A stretch of DNA of 8,350 bases from assembly GCA_007571115.1 (NCBI GenBank), contig RKSA01000044.1, positions 1 to 8,350 on the forward strand, given 5' to 3'. The notes under the pieces are model-generated. The model made no database searches and was not told the DNA's origin. It saw only the letters and a list, made by a program, of their open reading frames with translations. Positions 6,997-8,350 of the stretch are shown here, piece by piece. The DNA comes from Gammaproteobacteria bacterium. Lineage in GTDB: Bacteria; Pseudomonadota; Gammaproteobacteria; Pseudomonadales; Pseudohongiellaceae. Position numbers and translations under genes: made by a program. Positions within the stretch are counted from its first letter, which is position 1. Every line of letters begins with the position of its first letter.

Positions 6997-7026
6997 ATTA
7001 TACGGCTTCCCAAGCGTCGCTGTCGA
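6997..7026 (-). promoter_or_regulatory. Sigma70 promoter for tRNA-Val (and probably the thrS operon)
   Basis: On the minus strand, a perfect TATAAT -10 box (7002-6997) lies 18 bp downstream of TCGACA (7026-7021), a 5/6 match to the -35 consensus. The bases after the -10 box (CGGCGCTC) are GC-rich, as in discriminators of stringently controlled stable-RNA promoters. Transcription would start near 6988-6992, giving a leader of about 85-90 nt before the tRNA. No comparable promoter is seen between the tRNA and thrS. Confidence 0.75.
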
Positions 7027-7141
7027 ACGGCGCCTCGAACAAGGCCGCAACATCAGCCTCCTGTCGCGAAACCGCTTCCCTGCTGGCTTCGAACGGGCCA
7101 CGCCTTCAACTGTTACAAAATGGAAGTTTTTTTGTCGCATT

Positions 7142-7165
7142 CGAGTCATATGAATGATAGACTCG
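7142..7165. promoter_or_regulatory. Operator-like inverted repeat
   Basis: Perfect 6-bp arms CGAGTC (7142-7147) and GACTCG (7160-7165) flank a 12-bp AT-rich centre that contains the palindrome TCATATGA (7146-7153, overlapping the left arm). Its size and its position about 140 bp upstream of the plus-strand gene suit a dimeric regulator site. It could equally be a chance repeat. Confidence 0.35.
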
Positions 7166-7216
7166 TCTGACAGAGGGATATTCCGCGACCCCGCGAGCGC
7201 GAGACCATGCCGAAAC

Positions 7217-7240
7217 GCAGAAATGCAGAAATGCAGAAAT
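7217..7240. repeat. 8-bp x3 tandem repeat
   Basis: Three identical units of GCAGAAAT lie head to tail in the untranslated leader of the plus-strand gene. No function is evident. It is another example of the short tandem duplications found throughout this window. Confidence 0.9.
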
Positions 7241-7288
7241 GGACGTGAGGAGAAAGAGGAGATGGAACAGGGAGAGAGCAGGTAGAGT

Positions 7289-7294
7289 GAGGAG
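7289..7294 (+). promoter_or_regulatory. Ribosome-binding site of the secreted-protein gene
   Basis: GAGGAG lies 9 nt before ATG 7304 and supports that start over the in-frame ATG at 7352, which has no Shine-Dalgarno. The 9-mer GTGAGGAGA around it also occurs at 7245-7253, where GAGGAG stands 9 nt before another ATG (7262). Confidence 0.75.
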
Positions 7295-7303
7295 AGAAAA
7301 CGA

Positions 7304-8350
7304 ATGAGCAACCCGATCAACGCATTCCTGAACGACCCGAAACCGGCAAGCATGTCCTGCTTCAAACCGCGCCGCGCCTTGCTCGCGCTGCTGCTGGCAC
7401 TGCTGCCCGCGTTCGCGGCCCAGGCCCAGACCGATGGCGACCCAAGCAAGAACATCGTTCTCTCTGCAACGAGCCGCACGCTGCTTGAGAACAGCCAGAA
7501 CAGCGCCCACAGCAGGGCGACATGGACCGTCAAGCTCTCCGAGGCGCCGAGCGCCAATGTCACCGTCTCGCTGGCCTCGTCCGACACGGGCGCAGCCACC
7601 GTGGCCCCTGCCTCGCTCAGTTTCACGACTGCCAACTGGAACATTGCCCAGGCGGTCACGGCCAGCGGCGTCGATGATGATGCCCAGAATCCCGGCAACA
7701 AGCGTGACGTCAGCGTCACCCATGCCAGCGCAAGCAGCGACGCGGACTACCAGGGCCGCACTGCCGCAGTGACCGTTCGCGTGGTCGATGACGAGACCGC
7801 GAATGTCGAGGAAGCATTCCTCTCCACCATCATGGTGGCGGGCAGCGAAGATGTCGCCACGGGATACTCGGATGAATCGGGACACGTCTATGGAATGGTG
7901 ACCGCCCATGCGTTGACCGGCATCGGTGGCGGCTTGAGGCTGAAAGGCTTCCATGAGCTGTATGGCAACGGCAGGCCTTCCATTTCCTTTGCCAATAGCG
8001 CCGGAAGCCTCGAACTTCTGCCTAGCCCGCTTGATGGGCGATTCATCGTCCAGCGCGGTGCCGGTTCGTCCGCGTCTCGATGGAGGCTCAGGAAAAACGG
8101 CCATTTCCTCTTTTATCAAGCCTATTCAGGACAGTCGCCGCTGCCGCTCGCCAGCGGTGCTATCTACGAGTTCCACCTGCTCGACGTCACGCCAAAAGGG
8201 GTTGCACTGGCTCCAGGCGACGGCAGGCTGACCGTGAAATGGACCCATGTCTCGATCGCCCGCAGACACCATGTGCGCTACAAGAAGTCCTCGGCGACGA
8301 ACTGGACCGACCCCCCCGGCTACGAGAGCAGCGTCTACCAGATCGACGGC
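7304..8350 (+). CDS. Exported multi-domain protein with Calx-beta/Ig-like and FN3 modules (3' end outside the window)
   Basis: This frame is open from ATG 7304 to the window edge (349 codons, no stop), so only the N-terminal part is visible. Residues 1-41 form a signal peptide: basic KPRR at 21-24, a Leu/Ala-rich core, and an AQA cleavage site near 41. Residues about 50-163 resemble the Calx-beta/Ig-like modules of bacterial surface proteins, with VKLSEAPSANVTVSL, the hallmark LSFTTANWNIAQAVTASGVDDD region, and VTVRVVDDE at the end. Residues about 165-293 match nothing I can name. Residues from about 296 start a fibronectin type III domain (TPKGVALAPGDGRLTVKW, then VRYKKSSATNWTD). The domain mix suggests a secreted or surface adhesin-like or scaffold protein; no catalytic motif is visible. 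It is transcribed away from the tRNA and operon and has no evident functional link to them. The exact function is unknown. Confidence 0.9.
   Translation, partial: MSNPINAFLNDPKPASMSCFKPRRALLALLLALLPAFAAQAQTDGDPSKNIVLSATSRTLLENSQNSAHSRATWTVKLSEAPSANVTVSLASSDTGAATVAPASLSFTTANWNIAQAVTASGVDDDAQNPGNKRDVSVTHASASSDADYQGRTAAVTVRVVDDETANVEEAFLSTIMVAGSEDVATGYSDESGHVYGMVTAHALTGIGGGLRLKGFHELYGNGRPSISFANSAGSLELLPSPLDGRFIVQRGAGSSASRWRLRKNGHFLFYQAYSGQSPLPLASGAIYEFHLLDVTPKGVALAPGDGRLTVKWTHVSIARRHHVRYKKSSATNWTDPPGYESSVYQIDG

Larger units (their letters stand above)
7027..7303. other. Divergent intergenic region upstream of the secreted-protein gene
   Basis: No supported gene lies in this 277-bp stretch. An AT-rich island (about 7111-7160, including a run of seven T at 7127-7133) contrasts with the GC-rich surroundings and is where a plus-strand promoter would be expected. 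I found no hexamer pair near consensus; GTTACA at 7112-7117 is the best -35-like match, without a good -10. It is followed by an inverted repeat (7142-7165), an 8-bp repeat (7217-7240) and a purine-rich leader (7241-7303). Confidence 0.5.

Noticed and set aside
7207..7248. 13-codon ORF MPKRRNAEMQKWT upstream of the secreted gene
   Set aside because: It has no convincing ribosome-binding site and is formed largely by the 8-bp repeat; too short to support.
6943..7719. 258-codon minus-strand frame overlapping the tRNA leader and the secreted gene
   Set aside because: It spans the promoter, the intergenic repeats and antisense coding DNA, with low-complexity composition and no recognisable domain.
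7106..8119. 337-codon minus-strand open frame opposite the secreted-protein gene
   Set aside because: It is antisense to a frame with a signal peptide, recognisable domains and a good RBS. Its own product shows no family motif; long antisense frames are expected in GC-rich DNA.

Overview
The window is GC-rich chromosomal DNA that looks gammaproteobacterial. It carries the conserved translation cluster thrS-infC-rpmI-rplT-pheS-pheT, all on the minus strand and all intact. A tRNA-Val(GAC) gene lies at its promoter-proximal end. The order matches the E. coli cluster, and the proteins are ordinary proteobacterial types. I cannot name a genus. Numbers cited below are residue or base positions read from the sequence.

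Layout from right to left, in the direction of transcription: a near-consensus sigma70 promoter (6997-7026), a leader of roughly 85-90 nt with five exact-period 10-bp repeats (6911-6960), tRNA-Val (6826-6902), a 100-bp gap with no convincing promoter or terminator, thrS, infC, rpmI, a 137-bp repeat-filled spacer, rplT, pheS and pheT. thrS/infC and infC/rpmI each share an ATGA stop/start overlap. rplT-pheS and pheS-pheT gaps are 20 and 28 bp. The cluster therefore reads as one tightly coupled operon, possibly led by the tRNA. The pheT stop codon is at the very left edge, so what follows (ihfA in E. coli) is not visible.

Divergently, on the plus strand from 7304 to the right edge, is the 5' part of an exported multi-domain protein: signal peptide, a Calx-beta/Ig-like bacterial surface module, an unassigned module and the start of a fibronectin type III domain. 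It is cut off after 349 codons. Its leader (7167-7303) is purine-rich with short repeats.

The genes are housekeeping, but the window is rich in short tandem repeats: 15 bp x3 inside pheT (in frame), 11 bp x3 and 20 bp x2.5 between rpmI and rplT, 10 bp x5 upstream of tRNA-Val, and 8 bp x3 upstream of the secreted protein. The most interesting is the 10-bp array. As RNA, each unit is a self-complementary hexamer plus a GNRA tetranucleotide, so neighbouring units can form GNRA-capped hairpins in the tRNA leader. The regulatory parts known from E. coli (pheM attenuator, L20 operator between infC and rpmI, non-ATG infC start) are absent or rearranged here.
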